From contig DASPIW010000054.1 in assembly GCA_035628915.1 (NCBI GenBank), positions 18,587 through 82,586 on the forward strand: DNA of 64,000 nt. Direction: 5' to 3'. Below the pieces are notes generated by a model that saw nothing but the letters and a program-made list of their open reading frames with translations, was not told the DNA's origin and did no database searches. Shown piece by piece: positions 25,564-34,923 of this stretch (the stretch's first letter is position 1; each line of letters begins with the position of its first letter). This DNA comes from JARBUG01 sp035628915 (lineage in GTDB: Bacteria > Bacillota > Sulfobacillia > Symbiobacteriales > Symbiobacteriaceae). A program made the translations under genes and the position numbers.

Positions 25564-26475
25564 ATGGCCATTTCTGAGGCGAACATCGCGATCGATGCAA
25601 AGGACCGTTCGCTTACCAGCCGAAATTCTGAAAATCAGTTACGTACGATTTGCCGGCGCTTCTTCCGCAATAAGGCTGCTGTCGTCGGCCTCGGCATTTT
25701 GCTTGTGCTGTACCTTGTTGCCGTCTTTGCGCCCCTGTTGGCGCCGTACCCGCTGGATTTCCTTGATGTCTCGCTGGGCAAGCTGCCCCCCGGGACTTCC
25801 GGCCACTGGCTGGGGACCGACCACCTCGGCCGCGACGTGCTCTCCCGGATTATCTGGGGCAGCCGGATCTCCCTGTCGGTCGGCTTCATCTCCATGTTCA
25901 TGTCGGTCGGCATCGGTGCCGTCTGGGGTGCCATTGCCGGGTACTATGGCGGCACCTGGGTGGACATCGTCATGATGCGGATCGCTGAGGCGATTGAGCT
26001 GATTCCCGTCTACTTCCTGCTCATTACGGTCGTCGCAGTGTTCCGGCCCAGCATCATCAATATTATGTTGATCATTGGCTTCACGTCGTGGCCCGGCTTG
26101 GCCAACCTCGTGCGCGGCCAGTTCCTGTCGCTGCGTGAGCGTGACTACACGCAGGCGTCCCGGGCGCTGGGCGCCAAGGACAGCCGGTTGATCTTCCGGC
26201 ACATCCTGCCCAACGCGGCGGCTCCGATCATCGTGTCAGCCACCTTGCGCATTGCGAACGGAATCATGCTGGAATCGAGCCTTTCCTTCCTGGGTCTGGG
26301 CACGCAGCCGCCGAATGTCTCCTGGGGCCAGATGGTCTCTCTCGGGCGCAATTACCTGCGCGACATCCCCTGGACTGCGATGTACCCGGGCCTGGCGATC
26401 CTGATTACCGTGCTGTGCTTCAATTTCGTGGGCGATGGCCTGCGTGACGCCCTCGACCCGAAGATGAAGCGGTAA
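25564..26475 (+). CDS. ABC peptide transporter permease (DppC/OppC type)
   Basis: 303 residues; ATG 18 nt after the dppB-type stop with a GGGGGGTGAG site. It has the LGTDHLGRDVLSRIIWGSRISLSVG signature of DppC proteins and the EAA loop DYTQASRALGAKDSRLIFRHILPNAAAPIIV near residues 195-225. Six membrane segments. The usual DppD and DppF ATPase genes do not follow; a terminator does. Confidence 0.93.
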   Translation: MAISEANIAIDAKDRSLTSRNSENQLRTICRRFFRNKAAVVGLGILLVLYLVAVFAPLLAPYPLDFLDVSLGKLPPGTSGHWLGTDHLGRDVLSRIIWGSRISLSVGFISMFMSVGIGAVWGAIAGYYGGTWVDIVMMRIAEAIELIPVYFLLITVVAVFRPSIINIMLIIGFTSWPGLANLVRGQFLSLRERDYTQASRALGAKDSRLIFRHILPNAAAPIIVSATLRIANGIMLESSLSFLGLGTQPPNVSWGQMVSLGRNYLRDIPWTAMYPGLAILITVLCFNFVGDGLRDALDPKMKR

Positions 26476-26494
26476 CCTGCTCACCACCGATCGG

Positions 26495-26528
26495 GCCGCC
26501 TGCACGCTTGACGCTGCAGGCGGCTTTT
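26495..26528 (+). terminator. Rho-independent terminator
   Basis: Arms GCCGCCTGCA (26495-26504) and TGCAGGCGGC (26515-26524) form a perfect 10-bp stem followed by TTTTGTTTT, ending the peptide importer operon. Confidence 0.9.
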
Positions 26529-26595
26529 GTTTTGGGCCCGGACAGGGAATCCTCTAGCGGGAAGCCAATCTGTCAGGGAGGAAGGGGGGGCGCCC

Positions 26596-28455
26596 ATGTC
26601 GCTGCTGTCCTGTTTTTATGACCCGCTCCCGGGCGCCGAGGCGGCGCTGCTGGGCGCGGTCGACATGGACTATGCGCTCCAGGTGGCCCGCCGGGTTGCC
26701 GGGTTCGGTACATACGAGCGGGGCTTTCGCCCGGCGGGCACCGAAGCGGCGCGGCGGTGCGCCGAGTTCCTGGCGGCGGAACTGCGCAGCCTCGGCCTCC
26801 CGCAGGTGGATGTAATGGAGTATCCCCTCGACGGCTGGGAGTTTGCCGGCGCCCGGGTGGAGGTGGAGGGCGGCCCGACGGTGGACGCCGTCGCCTACGG
26901 GGGCGCCTGTGGCACCGGCCCCGGCGGCCTGGCCGGTGAACTGGTTGACTGCGGCGACGGGACGGCGGCCGACTTCTCCCGGGTGGATGTGCGCGGCAAG
27001 ATCGCCCTGGTCGAAATGGACCTGGAGGCCCTGAACTGGCCCGGCACCGCCCTGCTGGAGGCAGTACACCATGGCGCCATCGGCGTTATTTGCTGGCCGT
27101 CCAACCACTATGCCCTGACTCCGGGCGCCCTGCACACGCACGACCTGCAGGTGGAGTCTCCCGTGCCCATGCTGAACGTAAGCCGGGAGGACGGGCGGTC
27201 ACTACGCGGGTATGCAAGGGCGCGGCTCTTTTCAACCGCCCGAATTCTGCACGGCGCCACGGGGCGCAACGTAATCGGGCTGATACCGGGCACGGAGTTC
27301 CCGGACGAGTTGGTGATCATCGGGGATCATTACGACGCCTGGTTTGACGGGTTCATGGACGACGCCGTGGGGGTGGGGGCCGTGGTGGCCCTGGCCCAGG
27401 CCGCGATCGGGTCCGGCTACCGTCCCCGCCGCACGCTGGCCTTCGTGCTGCACGACGCTGAGGAGTACGGCCAGGCGGACAGCCCGTGGGACTGGTGCAC
27501 CGGCGCCTTCGCCCAAATCAGCCGGCTGACGCCGGGCTGGGCCGGGCGCGCCGTTGGCGCCGTGATCTTCGAGCTGTGCGGTTTCAAGGACGCACCCACC
27601 TTTGACTGGTACGTGTCGCCGGAGTTGGCGCCCCTCGCGGAGGATGTGCTGGACAGGCTCAAAACCGACGGCGCCTACCCGCTGGGCAAGCAGCTCTTCC
27701 GCATCGTCCGCACCTGGGAAGACTCGTTCAGCTATACAGCCGCCGGCATTCCGAGCGCCGCCAACCTTGAGATTCCCGAGTACGTGCGCTCGCATTACTA
27801 CCACACGCAGTTCGACACCGAAGAACTGCTGGATGCAGACAAATACGCCCTGCATGTGGCCGGGCTGGGCCTGCTGGCACTCCGCCTGGACCGGGAGACC
27901 GTGCCGACGCTCGACTTTGCCGCCCGCGCCCAGGACCTGCGCCGGGCCTTGCCCGACGACGCCCCGGGCAGTCTATTCGACCTGGTGGACGAGCTGGAAC
28001 GGGTGGGCGAGCGTCTGAACTTCCGGCGCGCTTCACTGGGCGCCGCGGCGGGGCGCTCCCTGCTGCAGGCGGCGGCGGTTTTGAACCGGGGGTTGACATG
28101 GGTGGGCGGCGACGGCCTGGATGATACGCTTTACCCCCACGAGCAGCCGGATCGGGACTATCAGGCCCTGAAGGCGCATGACCTGGCGGCTGTAGCCGGC
28201 ATGAGCTGGGGGCGGAACGTCAGTTACCCGGTGTACCGGCACCAGCTGTTCCGCCACATTGAACAACCCGACCGCTGCTGGCAGTGGGCAGGCGGCCGGG
28301 TGTCACCATATGTTGATGTTTGGCACGCCTTCAAGGAAGAGCGGCCGCTACCGCCGCACACGCTGCGCGACGCCCGCGAGCGGCTGGACCAGGCTTACGA
28401 ACATGAAATTCGGGTGCTTTCCGAGGCGTTGGCCGTGCTGCGGAGCGTTATCTGA
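26596..28455 (+). CDS. M28 family zinc aminopeptidase/carboxypeptidase
   Basis: 619 residues from ATG 26596, preceded by GGGAGGAAGGGGGG. A PA-like insertion lies in the first half (LAGELVDCGDGTAADFSRVDVRGKIALVEMD). Catalytic M28 elements are visible: IIGDHYDAWFDGFMDDAVGVGAVVALAQA (His and Asp ligands), VLHDAEEYGQADSPWDW (catalytic Glu and ligand Glu) and, later, HYYHTQFDTEELLD with the last His ligand. A C-terminal helical dimerisation-like domain follows, as in glutamate carboxypeptidase II. No signal peptide is visible, so it acts in the cytoplasm, presumably on peptides brought in by the adjacent importer. Confidence 0.88.
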   Translation: MSLLSCFYDPLPGAEAALLGAVDMDYALQVARRVAGFGTYERGFRPAGTEAARRCAEFLAAELRSLGLPQVDVMEYPLDGWEFAGARVEVEGGPTVDAVAYGGACGTGPGGLAGELVDCGDGTAADFSRVDVRGKIALVEMDLEALNWPGTALLEAVHHGAIGVICWPSNHYALTPGALHTHDLQVESPVPMLNVSREDGRSLRGYARARLFSTARILHGATGRNVIGLIPGTEFPDELVIIGDHYDAWFDGFMDDAVGVGAVVALAQAAIGSGYRPRRTLAFVLHDAEEYGQADSPWDWCTGAFAQISRLTPGWAGRAVGAVIFELCGFKDAPTFDWYVSPELAPLAEDVLDRLKTDGAYPLGKQLFRIVRTWEDSFSYTAAGIPSAANLEIPEYVRSHYYHTQFDTEELLDADKYALHVAGLGLLALRLDRETVPTLDFAARAQDLRRALPDDAPGSLFDLVDELERVGERLNFRRASLGAAAGRSLLQAAAVLNRGLTWVGGDGLDDTLYPHEQPDRDYQALKAHDLAAVAGMSWGRNVSYPVYRHQLFRHIEQPDRCWQWAGGRVSPYVDVWHAFKEERPLPPHTLRDARERLDQAYEHEIRVLSEALAVLRSVI

Positions 28456-29173
28456 CAGCCGCCACGGTCTCCGCGAGGCGGGCAGGATCCCGGTAGACCA
28501 GGTTCCCGACGACGACCGTCCCGGCGCTGGCGCCGGCCGCCGCCGCCTGTTCGCCGGTCAAAATGCCACCGCCGTACACCACGTGGGCGCCCCCCGCGTT
28601 CTCGGCGACGGCCCGGAGCAGGTCCATGTCGCCGAAAGTCCCGCTATACTCTACGTAAATCAGCGGCAGCTGCAGCACCCGCCCGGCGAAGGCGGCGTAG
28701 CCTGCGGCTGTCGCCGCGTCCAGGGCCGTGTTGGCCCCGGTGACGTGGGCGACTGTGGAGTCTGGGTTGAGCACGAGGTACGCTTCGGGCACCAGCAGGT
28801 GCCAGGGAATAATCGGACCGTATACGGGCAGTATGTTCCTCAGTGCCAATGCCTGGGCCCCGCCGAGCCAGGCGGCGTCGGCGGCGTTGAGCACCATGGG
28901 GATGAAGAATAGCCCGGCGCCGGGCATGGCTGCTTCCAGCGACGAGACTTCCAGGGCAACGGGCACCGGAGCGTCCCCGAGCGCGGCAAGTATGCCCGCG
29001 ACGGCGTCCCGGGTCATACCGGTGGAGCCGCCCACCATAATGGCGTCGGTACCGCTATGATAGACGCCGTCAAGCAGGCTGGGGGAGAGAGGCCGCTCCG
29101 GGTCGAGCTTGGTGACATGGCGCCACGCCCGCCAGGGTGGGGCGGGGGGCCAGAGCGATTTAGGGTTGGCCAA
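28448..29173 (-). CDS. pcrB: PcrB-like (gera­nylgeranyl/heptaprenylglyceryl phosphate synthase family) protein
   Basis: 241 residues from TTG 29173 with AAAGGAAG upstream; the frame is open further 5' but without homology-like sequence. TIM-barrel prenyltransferase motifs: HVTKLDPERPL near the N-terminus, GVYHSGTDAIMVGGSTGMT, LIYVEYSGTFGD, and the phosphate-binding VVYGGGILTGEQAAAAGASAGTVVVGNLVYRD. Bacterial members transfer a polyprenyl chain to sn-glycerol-1-phosphate. It overlaps the 3' end of the M28 peptidase by 8 nt and lies downstream of the GNAT gene on the same strand. Confidence 0.88.
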   Translation of the reverse strand: MANPKSLWPPAPPWRAWRHVTKLDPERPLSPSLLDGVYHSGTDAIMVGGSTGMTRDAVAGILAALGDAPVPVALEVSSLEAAMPGAGLFFIPMVLNAADAAWLGGAQALALRNILPVYGPIIPWHLLVPEAYLVLNPDSTVAHVTGANTALDAATAAGYAAFAGRVLQLPLIYVEYSGTFGDMDLLRAVAENAGGAHVVYGGGILTGEQAAAAGASAGTVVVGNLVYRDPARLAETVAAVR

Positions 29174-29189
29174 GGTCGGTCTTCCTTTT

Positions 29190-30236
29190 CTATGTGCTGC
29201 GCCCCAAGATGAAAGCGTCCACAAAACGGCCCTCACGGAAAAAGGCTTCCCGCTGGGTGACTTGCGGGGTGAAACCGTGCCGCTGGAAGAGGCGAAGAGC
29301 GGGCGCATCCGGCGCCATTACCCGGGCCTGCAGCCGCTTCAGTCCGAGCCAGCGCTCACCGAGCGCGACCACGGCCTGCAGTAGAGCGCTGCCCACCCCT
29401 CGGCCTTGCCATGCCTGGTCCACGGCCACGGTGTTGATCTTCCCCACATGGCTGCGGCGCCCGCCGAACTGCTTCAGGTGCGCCAGGCCGATGACCTCGC
29501 CTGCCGCTTCGGCCACGAACAGGTGGTGGCCCCGGGGCAGGGGCGAGTATTCCCTGCGGACGTCGTCATCGTGGTGGGTCGGAAAGCGGCCGAGGGCGGC
29601 CTGCACCGCAGGCTGCCGGAGGATTCGGAGGAGAAAGCTCACGTCTTCGGGGCGGGCGCCCCTGATTTTCGGGCCATCGAGGACGCGGGTGCCGGCACTG
29701 GGCGGCGTGGCAGGGGTGGCGGCCGGCGGTCGGTGGGGCAGCACCGGATGGAGGCGCCCCATGTGAAGCAGGTCCACCAGAGTGCCGTCACGCATGGCGT
29801 CCTTCCGGGTGACTCCCTCGTCAAGAAATCCGAAGCTGCGGTACATACGGACCGCCCGCTCGTTGTCCAGGTAAACGTCCAGGGCCACGCGGTTCAGCAT
29901 GAGGCCCTTGTCAGCCAGGTCAAGCTGGGCGGCCATCAGCTCCTTGCCAAATCCCAACCCCTGATACGCATCGTGGACGGCGATGCCCAGATACCCTGTG
30001 TGGCGCTCCATGCCGCCACCCACCCACAGGTCGCAGGTGGCGACGATCTTTCCGTCCACTTCGGCGCCCAGCCGGTGACCGTCGGGCACGGCTGCCAGTT
30101 GAGCCCGCACATCCTCCATTGAAAGGGTCGGCAGTTGTAGCGTGCCCCAGATCACCTGCGGCTGCGTCCGGATCGCGTGGCAGTCCGCAGCATCTTCCAC
30201 TCGCAGCGCACGAATCAAAGGCGCCGACATTGTCAT
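29190..30236 (-). CDS. Tandem GNAT acetyltransferase
   Basis: 348 residues; ATG 30236 with GGAGGTGA 10 nt upstream (a TTG directly before it is also possible). Two GNAT domains are joined by a Pro-rich linker: residues about 5-160 with acetyl-CoA motif YQGLGFGKELM, and about 185-345 with WQGRGVGSALLQ. Each is followed by an N-R-A-x-x-x-Y/F segment (NERAVRMYRSFGF and APALRLFQRHGF). Substrate unknown. It is co-transcribed with pcrB (16-nt gap) and divergent from uvrB. Confidence 0.86.
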   Translation of the reverse strand: MTMSAPLIRALRVEDAADCHAIRTQPQVIWGTLQLPTLSMEDVRAQLAAVPDGHRLGAEVDGKIVATCDLWVGGGMERHTGYLGIAVHDAYQGLGFGKELMAAQLDLADKGLMLNRVALDVYLDNERAVRMYRSFGFLDEGVTRKDAMRDGTLVDLLHMGRLHPVLPHRPPAATPATPPSAGTRVLDGPKIRGARPEDVSFLLRILRQPAVQAALGRFPTHHDDDVRREYSPLPRGHHLFVAEAAGEVIGLAHLKQFGGRRSHVGKINTVAVDQAWQGRGVGSALLQAVVALGERWLGLKRLQARVMAPDAPALRLFQRHGFTPQVTQREAFFREGRFVDAFILGRST

Positions 30237-30250
30237 CAAGATGTCACCTC

Positions 30251-30276
30251 CGTACTGGTGTTCGCTATGGTATAAT
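30251..30276 (+). promoter_or_regulatory. uvrB promoter with a candidate LexA/DinR box
   Basis: An extended -10 element TGGTATAAT ends at 30276 (TATAAT 30271-30276). Just upstream lies CGTACTGGTGTTCG (30251-30264), which differs at one core position from the Gram-positive LexA box core GAAC-N4-GTTC. uvrB is a classical SOS gene in Bacillus. Confidence 0.65.
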
Positions 30277-30308
30277 AGAGTGTACGGCTCTCAGAGGGGG
30301 GTGCAGTT

Positions 30309-32279
30309 GTGCACAGGTTCCAACTAGTATCCGATTACAAGCCCAAGGGGGACCAGCCCAAGGCGATCGACGCGTTGGCGGAAGGCCTTGAACGGGGCGC
30401 CCGTGAGCAGGTACTCCTCGGTGCTACCGGTACAGGAAAAACCTTCACCATCGCGGGGGTTATTGAAAAAGTTCAGCGTCCCACCCTGGTGCTTGCTCAC
30501 AACAAGATATTGGCGGCACAGCTGTGCAGCGAGTTCAAGGAGTTCTTCCCGAACAACGCCGTTGAATACTTCGTCAGCTACTACGACTACTACCAGCCGG
30601 AAGCCTACATTCCCACGACCGATACCTACATTGAGAAGGACGCCATGATCAACGACGAAATCGACAAGCTCCGCCACTCGGCCACCATGGCCCTCTTTGA
30701 GCGGCGCGATGTCATCATCGTCGCATCGGTCTCCTGCATATACGGCCTGGGTTCGCCCGCCGATTATAAAGACCTGGCGGTTTCACTGCGGGTCGGAAAC
30801 CAGGTGGACCGGGACTTCATCCTCCGGCGCCTGGTCGACATTCAGTACGAGCGAAACGACATCAACTTCGTGCGCAACAAGTTCCGGGTGCGGGGCGACG
30901 TGGTGGAAATCTTCCCGGCCGGCGCCACCGACCGGGCGATCAGGTGCGAATGGTTCGGCGACGAAATCGACCGCATCAGCGAGTTCGACCCGTTCACCGG
31001 CGAAATCACGGGTTCAATGAGCCACGTGGCCATCTACCCGGCCAGCCACTATGTCGTGGCGGATGACAAGCGCCTGGAGGCCCTGGGCAGAATCGAAGCG
31101 GAACTCGAGGAGCGCCTGGTCGAACTGCGGGACCAGGGTAAGCTGCTGGAGGCGCAGCGGCTGGAGATGCGGACCCGCAACGACCTGGAGATGCTCCGGG
31201 AAATTGGCTTCTGCACGGGCATTGAAAACTACAGCCGCCATCTGACGGGGCGCCCGCCCGGGGAGGCACCGTATACGCTCTTTGACTTCTTCCCCGACGA
31301 TTTCTTGATGGTGATCGACGAGAGTCACGTTTCGATTCCGCAGGTCGGGGCTATGTACAACGGTGACAAGGCCCGCAAGGATAACCTGGTGGATTACGGC
31401 TTCCGGTTGCCCTCCGCCCGCGACAACCGCCCGCTCAAGTTCCACGAGTTCGAGGACCGGCTGAACCAGACCATCTATGTATCGGCAACACCGGGCCCGT
31501 ATGAACTGCGGCGGGTACAGCCCACACACATCGCGGAACAGATCGTTCGGCCCACGGGCCTGCTCGATCCCGAAGTGGAAGTCCGGCCGATTAAGGGGCA
31601 GATCGACGACCTGTACGGTGAAATCAGGGCCCGCACGGCCAAGAACCAGCGGGTGCTGGTCACCACGCTAACCAAGAAGATGGCCGAGGACCTGACCGAC
31701 TACATGAAGGAACTCGGTGTCCGGGTCCGGTATCTGCACTCCGACATTGAGACCCTGGAGCGCATGCAGATCATTCGCGATCTCCGCCTGGGAGTGTTTG
31801 ACGTCCTGGTAGGCATTAACCTGCTGCGCGAGGGCCTGGACATCCCGGAAGTTTCGCTCGTCGCGATTCTGGATGCCGACAAGGAAGGGTTCCTGCGGGC
31901 GGAGCGTTCTCTCATTCAGACCATCGGCCGGGCGGCGCGCAACGCCGAGGGCAAGGTGATCATGTACGCCGACCGCATGACGGACTCAATGAACAAGGCC
32001 ATCAGCGAAACGAACCGCCGCCGGGCAATCCAGGCCGAGTATAACCGGGCCCACGGTATCGTTCCGCAGACGATCATCAAGCCGGTGCGCGATGTGCTCC
32101 AGGCTGTGAAGCCGGCGGAAGACAAGCCGGTGACCAACATTCTGGAGACACCGAAGAAGGATATTCCGCAGATCATCGACAAGCTCCGCAAGGAGATGAA
32201 GGAGGCAGCCAAGAACCTGGAGTTCGAGCGGGCCGCAGAGCTGCGAGATTTAGTGATCGAGCTCGAGAAGCGGAGATGA
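30309..32279 (+). CDS. uvrB: Excinuclease ABC subunit B
   Basis: 656 residues, the standard length; GTG start with AGAGGGGGG. Walker A GATGTGKT at residues 38-45, the DNA-damage beta-hairpin segment YYDYYQPEAYIPTTDTYIEKD near 95, DESH box (MVIDESHVSIPQ), helicase motifs through QTIGRAARNAEGKVIMYADR, and a C-terminal UVR domain (IIDKLRKEMKEAAKNLEFERAAELRDLV) that contacts UvrC. It loads with UvrA at lesions and verifies damage in nucleotide excision repair. uvrA and uvrC are not next to it; pcrB and GNAT are divergent. Confidence 0.98.
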   Translation: MHRFQLVSDYKPKGDQPKAIDALAEGLERGAREQVLLGATGTGKTFTIAGVIEKVQRPTLVLAHNKILAAQLCSEFKEFFPNNAVEYFVSYYDYYQPEAYIPTTDTYIEKDAMINDEIDKLRHSATMALFERRDVIIVASVSCIYGLGSPADYKDLAVSLRVGNQVDRDFILRRLVDIQYERNDINFVRNKFRVRGDVVEIFPAGATDRAIRCEWFGDEIDRISEFDPFTGEITGSMSHVAIYPASHYVVADDKRLEALGRIEAELEERLVELRDQGKLLEAQRLEMRTRNDLEMLREIGFCTGIENYSRHLTGRPPGEAPYTLFDFFPDDFLMVIDESHVSIPQVGAMYNGDKARKDNLVDYGFRLPSARDNRPLKFHEFEDRLNQTIYVSATPGPYELRRVQPTHIAEQIVRPTGLLDPEVEVRPIKGQIDDLYGEIRARTAKNQRVLVTTLTKKMAEDLTDYMKELGVRVRYLHSDIETLERMQIIRDLRLGVFDVLVGINLLREGLDIPEVSLVAILDADKEGFLRAERSLIQTIGRAARNAEGKVIMYADRMTDSMNKAISETNRRRAIQAEYNRAHGIVPQTIIKPVRDVLQAVKPAEDKPVTNILETPKKDIPQIIDKLRKEMKEAAKNLEFERAAELRDLVIELEKRR

Positions 32280-32620
32280 CTTCGGCGCTGTGCGACTGCC
32301 GGTTTGCACGGTTGAACCGACGGCTTACATCACTGAGCCGACCGGATTTCGCGATAAACCCGACTCACTGTTGGTGGTTACCACACTTCTCCTTCTGGAA
32401 GGCAATTCGCTTAGGAAGGGCAGGGAGCGAGCGCACCTGCCCTTCGTCAGCTCGCTATCCCACTTGTTGCCCGCGAGCGTCCCACCGCCGCCCGTAATTC
32501 CCCCTGTGCGGCCGCACGCGATGTGGCGGCAGATGTGACCATTGGGCTTCTTGCCCCCGTTCGGGGTGGTGCGTGCTCAAAGTACGTGACCCAAAGGGTT
32601 TTCAGTTCCCGTAGGGAGAA

Positions 32621-32644
32621 GGTCAGGCGGCTGGCCTTTTTTCA
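32621..32644 (+). terminator. Terminator of an unidentified transcript
   Basis: GGTCAG (32621-32626) / CTGGCC (32631-32636) followed by TTTTTTCATTTT. It lies 340 nt after uvrB, so it may end a small RNA or a long uvrB 3' end. Confidence 0.65.
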
Positions 32645-33194
32645 TTTTCCGGCAATCGCAAGGCCCTTCAGGCGGCGCACTCTCTGGCACCTGGCCGCAT
32701 CTTCACGTTGGCGGCGCTAGAGTGCCTGCAGGGCGTTCCTTCTGGGCTGGACCCTAGCGGGGATCTGGTGTTGTCCCTTCCGGCCAGAACACATGGCGAC
32801 CCGTACACGGATGCCCCCTTGACGTGCGGTCTGGCCCATACCCACGCTGCGATAGACAGTCAGCCCCGCCATGGTTACAGCTTCAGTGGGCCGGCGGGGT
32901 AAATGTACGGTGGCCACAGCGCCGCGGAGTGGAGCCTGCGGCCGAACTTTGGGGCGCATTCGTTTACACTTGCTAGATACTTGGTGCTGTTACATAACCC
33001 CGGTTGGTATACCAAGTACGGGGTAGGGTAAGTTGCATGCATATCACAGTACGGGCGCAGGCTCTGGTAGCACCACGGGTATGAACCCACCAAGTCACCA
33101 GATGGTCTACGGTCGAGGACGGTGGAGAGATGCCGCCAAAGTCGGCCAACAATGCCTAAAATGCCCTTAGACAGTGGAATATCGCCGTTTTGAT

Positions 33195-33232
33195 TCTAAG
33201 GAAACTGAGGGTAATATAATTTTACCCTTAGA
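33195..33232 (+). repeat. AT-rich hairpin upstream of the nine-heme cytochrome gene
   Basis: Outer arms TCTAAG (33195-33200) and CTTAGA (33227-33232), inner arms GGGTAA (33209-33214) and TTACCC (33222-33227). A TATAAT hexamer lies at 33215-33220. At 33255-33268, CGGAAACGTTATCA resembles a CcpA cre site with two mismatches. Confidence 0.4.
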
Positions 33233-33385
33233 AGTAATGATTTTGTAATGTAATCGGAAACGTTATCAAAATTATTACAACAACGATCTGCTTGCACCTC
33301 CGACCGGTGCCCCGCCTTTCATCACGGCATCCCGCCACGTACTGGTTGGGAAATACACAAGTTCCAGAAAGGAGGTGCCAACGAA

Positions 33386-34909
33386 ATGACTCGCAAGGCT
33401 CTCAAGATCGCTGCACTGATCGCTGTCATCGTGGTCGCTGCGCTCGGCGCCGGGGTTGTAATGGCTGGCACACAGTCCAAGGGTCAGCTGCCTGAGTACC
33501 TGGGCTCCCAGACTTGCATTGGCTGCCACAGCGACAAGTTCCTCGCCTGGGAAGGCTCGGCTCACTCGGTCTCTATGGTGCAGGTAATGAGCGCCGCCGA
33601 TTTGCCCGCCGATCCTAGCACAGCCCCCGCCGACTTGAAGGCCGAGCTGGACAAGGCTGACTTTATGTGGCACGATCGTCGTTTCTTGGCGCAGGATTCG
33701 GCCACAGGTGAGCTCAAGTACCTGAACGTAAGCTGGGATGCGACGAAGAACGAATACGTGGCCTACAAGGGCGGCGGCGTCTGGTCGCAGTCCTGCGGCG
33801 GCTGCCATTCCGGTGCGGTCAATCAGGGCGTCGTTGCTACCGGCGTTGAGGCCGGCATCGGCTGCGAATCTTGCCACGGCCCCGGTCGTGACCACGTCCT
33901 GGGCAGGGGCGACCGCTCCAAGATCAGCGCCAGCGCCGCGTCCAGCGAGACATGCGCCCAGTGCCACAGCGGCTACAACCAGGTTGCAGACTCCACCCGG
34001 TGGGCCAAGGGGTACCGCCCGGGCATGAAGATCGAGGAGTTCGCTGGGTTCGCATTCAAGGAGTACACTCCGGGACAGGCCCCCCGGTTCCTGGACGACG
34101 ACAACCACCTTGAGCAGTACCCGCAGTGGAAGGCATCGGGCCATGCCAATGCCACGAATCTGCTGATCGCCCGGGGTCCCACTTACCTCGCTCGCCAGGA
34201 GTGCATCTACTGCCACTCCACATCAGCCGGTTCGCAGATTGCAGACGGCGTGAAGTTCGATCCGGCTACAGACCTGGTTAACGACGGCGTCAGTTGCGCG
34301 GCCTGCCATGATCCCCACGGCAGCACCAACCAGGCGAGCTTGAAGATGGAGCCGCAGGCGCTGTGCCTCTCTTGCCACAGCGTCGCTCGCGGAGGCACCC
34401 CGGTCGCCCAGATTGGTACGACTCGTGCCCCGCATTCTCCGCAGGGCGACATGCTTGAGGGCAACCTCGCCATTGGCGTGGCTCCCACGAAGGGCGCCCA
34501 CTCCGGGCTCAAGTGCGTCGACTGCCACATGTCCGAAGGCAACCACATGATGCAGGTCATCAAGCCGTCGGACGCCATGGCCACCGAAAAGCGCGTGGAC
34601 TCCTGCACCGCCTGCCACACCAACTCGAGCGCCGAGTCGCGTGACGTCTACCTGACCATGTGGGATGAAAGCATCAGCACCAAGCTGGCAAAGCTGAAGG
34701 CTGATGTAGCGCTCATCGACGCAGCACTTGCCAAGAATCCCACCGCTCTGGCAGACGATGTGAAGGCTGAATACATCAACGCCCGGGCCAACTTCTGGTA
34801 TGTCGAGAAGGATAACTCCGGCGGCGCTCACAACTTCGAGTATGCTACGAAGATCCTGAAGTCGGCCGATCAGGCGATGACCAGGGTCAAGGCCGCTCTG
34901 CCCCAGTAA
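33386..34909 (+). CDS. Secreted nine-heme cytochrome c
   Basis: 507 residues; ATG with AAAGGAGGTG upstream. An N-terminal hydrophobic signal or anchor (residues about 6-27) is followed by nine CXXCH heme sites: CIGCH, CGGCH, CESCH, CAQCH, CIYCH, CAACH, CLSCH, CVDCH and CTACH. The C-terminal helical region (SGGAHNFEYATKILKSADQAM) resembles that of NrfA-like and octaheme cytochromes, where it helps dimerise. It probably transfers electrons outside the membrane, possibly to nitrite, a metal or another oxyanion. No quinol-oxidising partner is adjacent, and the gene is followed by its own terminator. CcdA, needed for heme attachment in many Bacillota, is encoded 4 kb downstream. Confidence 0.9.
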   Translation: MTRKALKIAALIAVIVVAALGAGVVMAGTQSKGQLPEYLGSQTCIGCHSDKFLAWEGSAHSVSMVQVMSAADLPADPSTAPADLKAELDKADFMWHDRRFLAQDSATGELKYLNVSWDATKNEYVAYKGGGVWSQSCGGCHSGAVNQGVVATGVEAGIGCESCHGPGRDHVLGRGDRSKISASAASSETCAQCHSGYNQVADSTRWAKGYRPGMKIEEFAGFAFKEYTPGQAPRFLDDDNHLEQYPQWKASGHANATNLLIARGPTYLARQECIYCHSTSAGSQIADGVKFDPATDLVNDGVSCAACHDPHGSTNQASLKMEPQALCLSCHSVARGGTPVAQIGTTRAPHSPQGDMLEGNLAIGVAPTKGAHSGLKCVDCHMSEGNHMMQVIKPSDAMATEKRVDSCTACHTNSSAESRDVYLTMWDESISTKLAKLKADVALIDAALAKNPTALADDVKAEYINARANFWYVEKDNSGGAHNFEYATKILKSADQAMTRVKAALPQ

Positions 34910-34923
34910 CCCACGGTATGCCC

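Larger units (their letters stand above)
32280..33385. other. 1.1-kb stretch without a recognisable gene
   Basis: Short open frames here have no convincing starts or composition. Visible structure: a perfect 10-bp hairpin at 32415-32445 (GAAGGGCAGG / CCTGCCCTTC, a possible uvrB terminator), a terminator at 32621-32644, a hairpin around the 12-bp palindrome TTGGTATACCAA at 32998-33023, and an abrupt AT-rich segment from about 33180. No known riboswitch or tRNA was recognised. Confidence 0.5.

Noticed and set aside
32560..32640. Riboswitch in the segment before the orphan terminator
   Set aside because: I compared it by eye with c-di-GMP, guanidine, ZTP, fluoride and Moco consensus elements and saw no match; a covariance search would decide.
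32276..32720. Several 60-80 codon frames after uvrB
   Set aside because: Overlapping frames with no ribosome sites, interrupted by hairpins; no support for translation.
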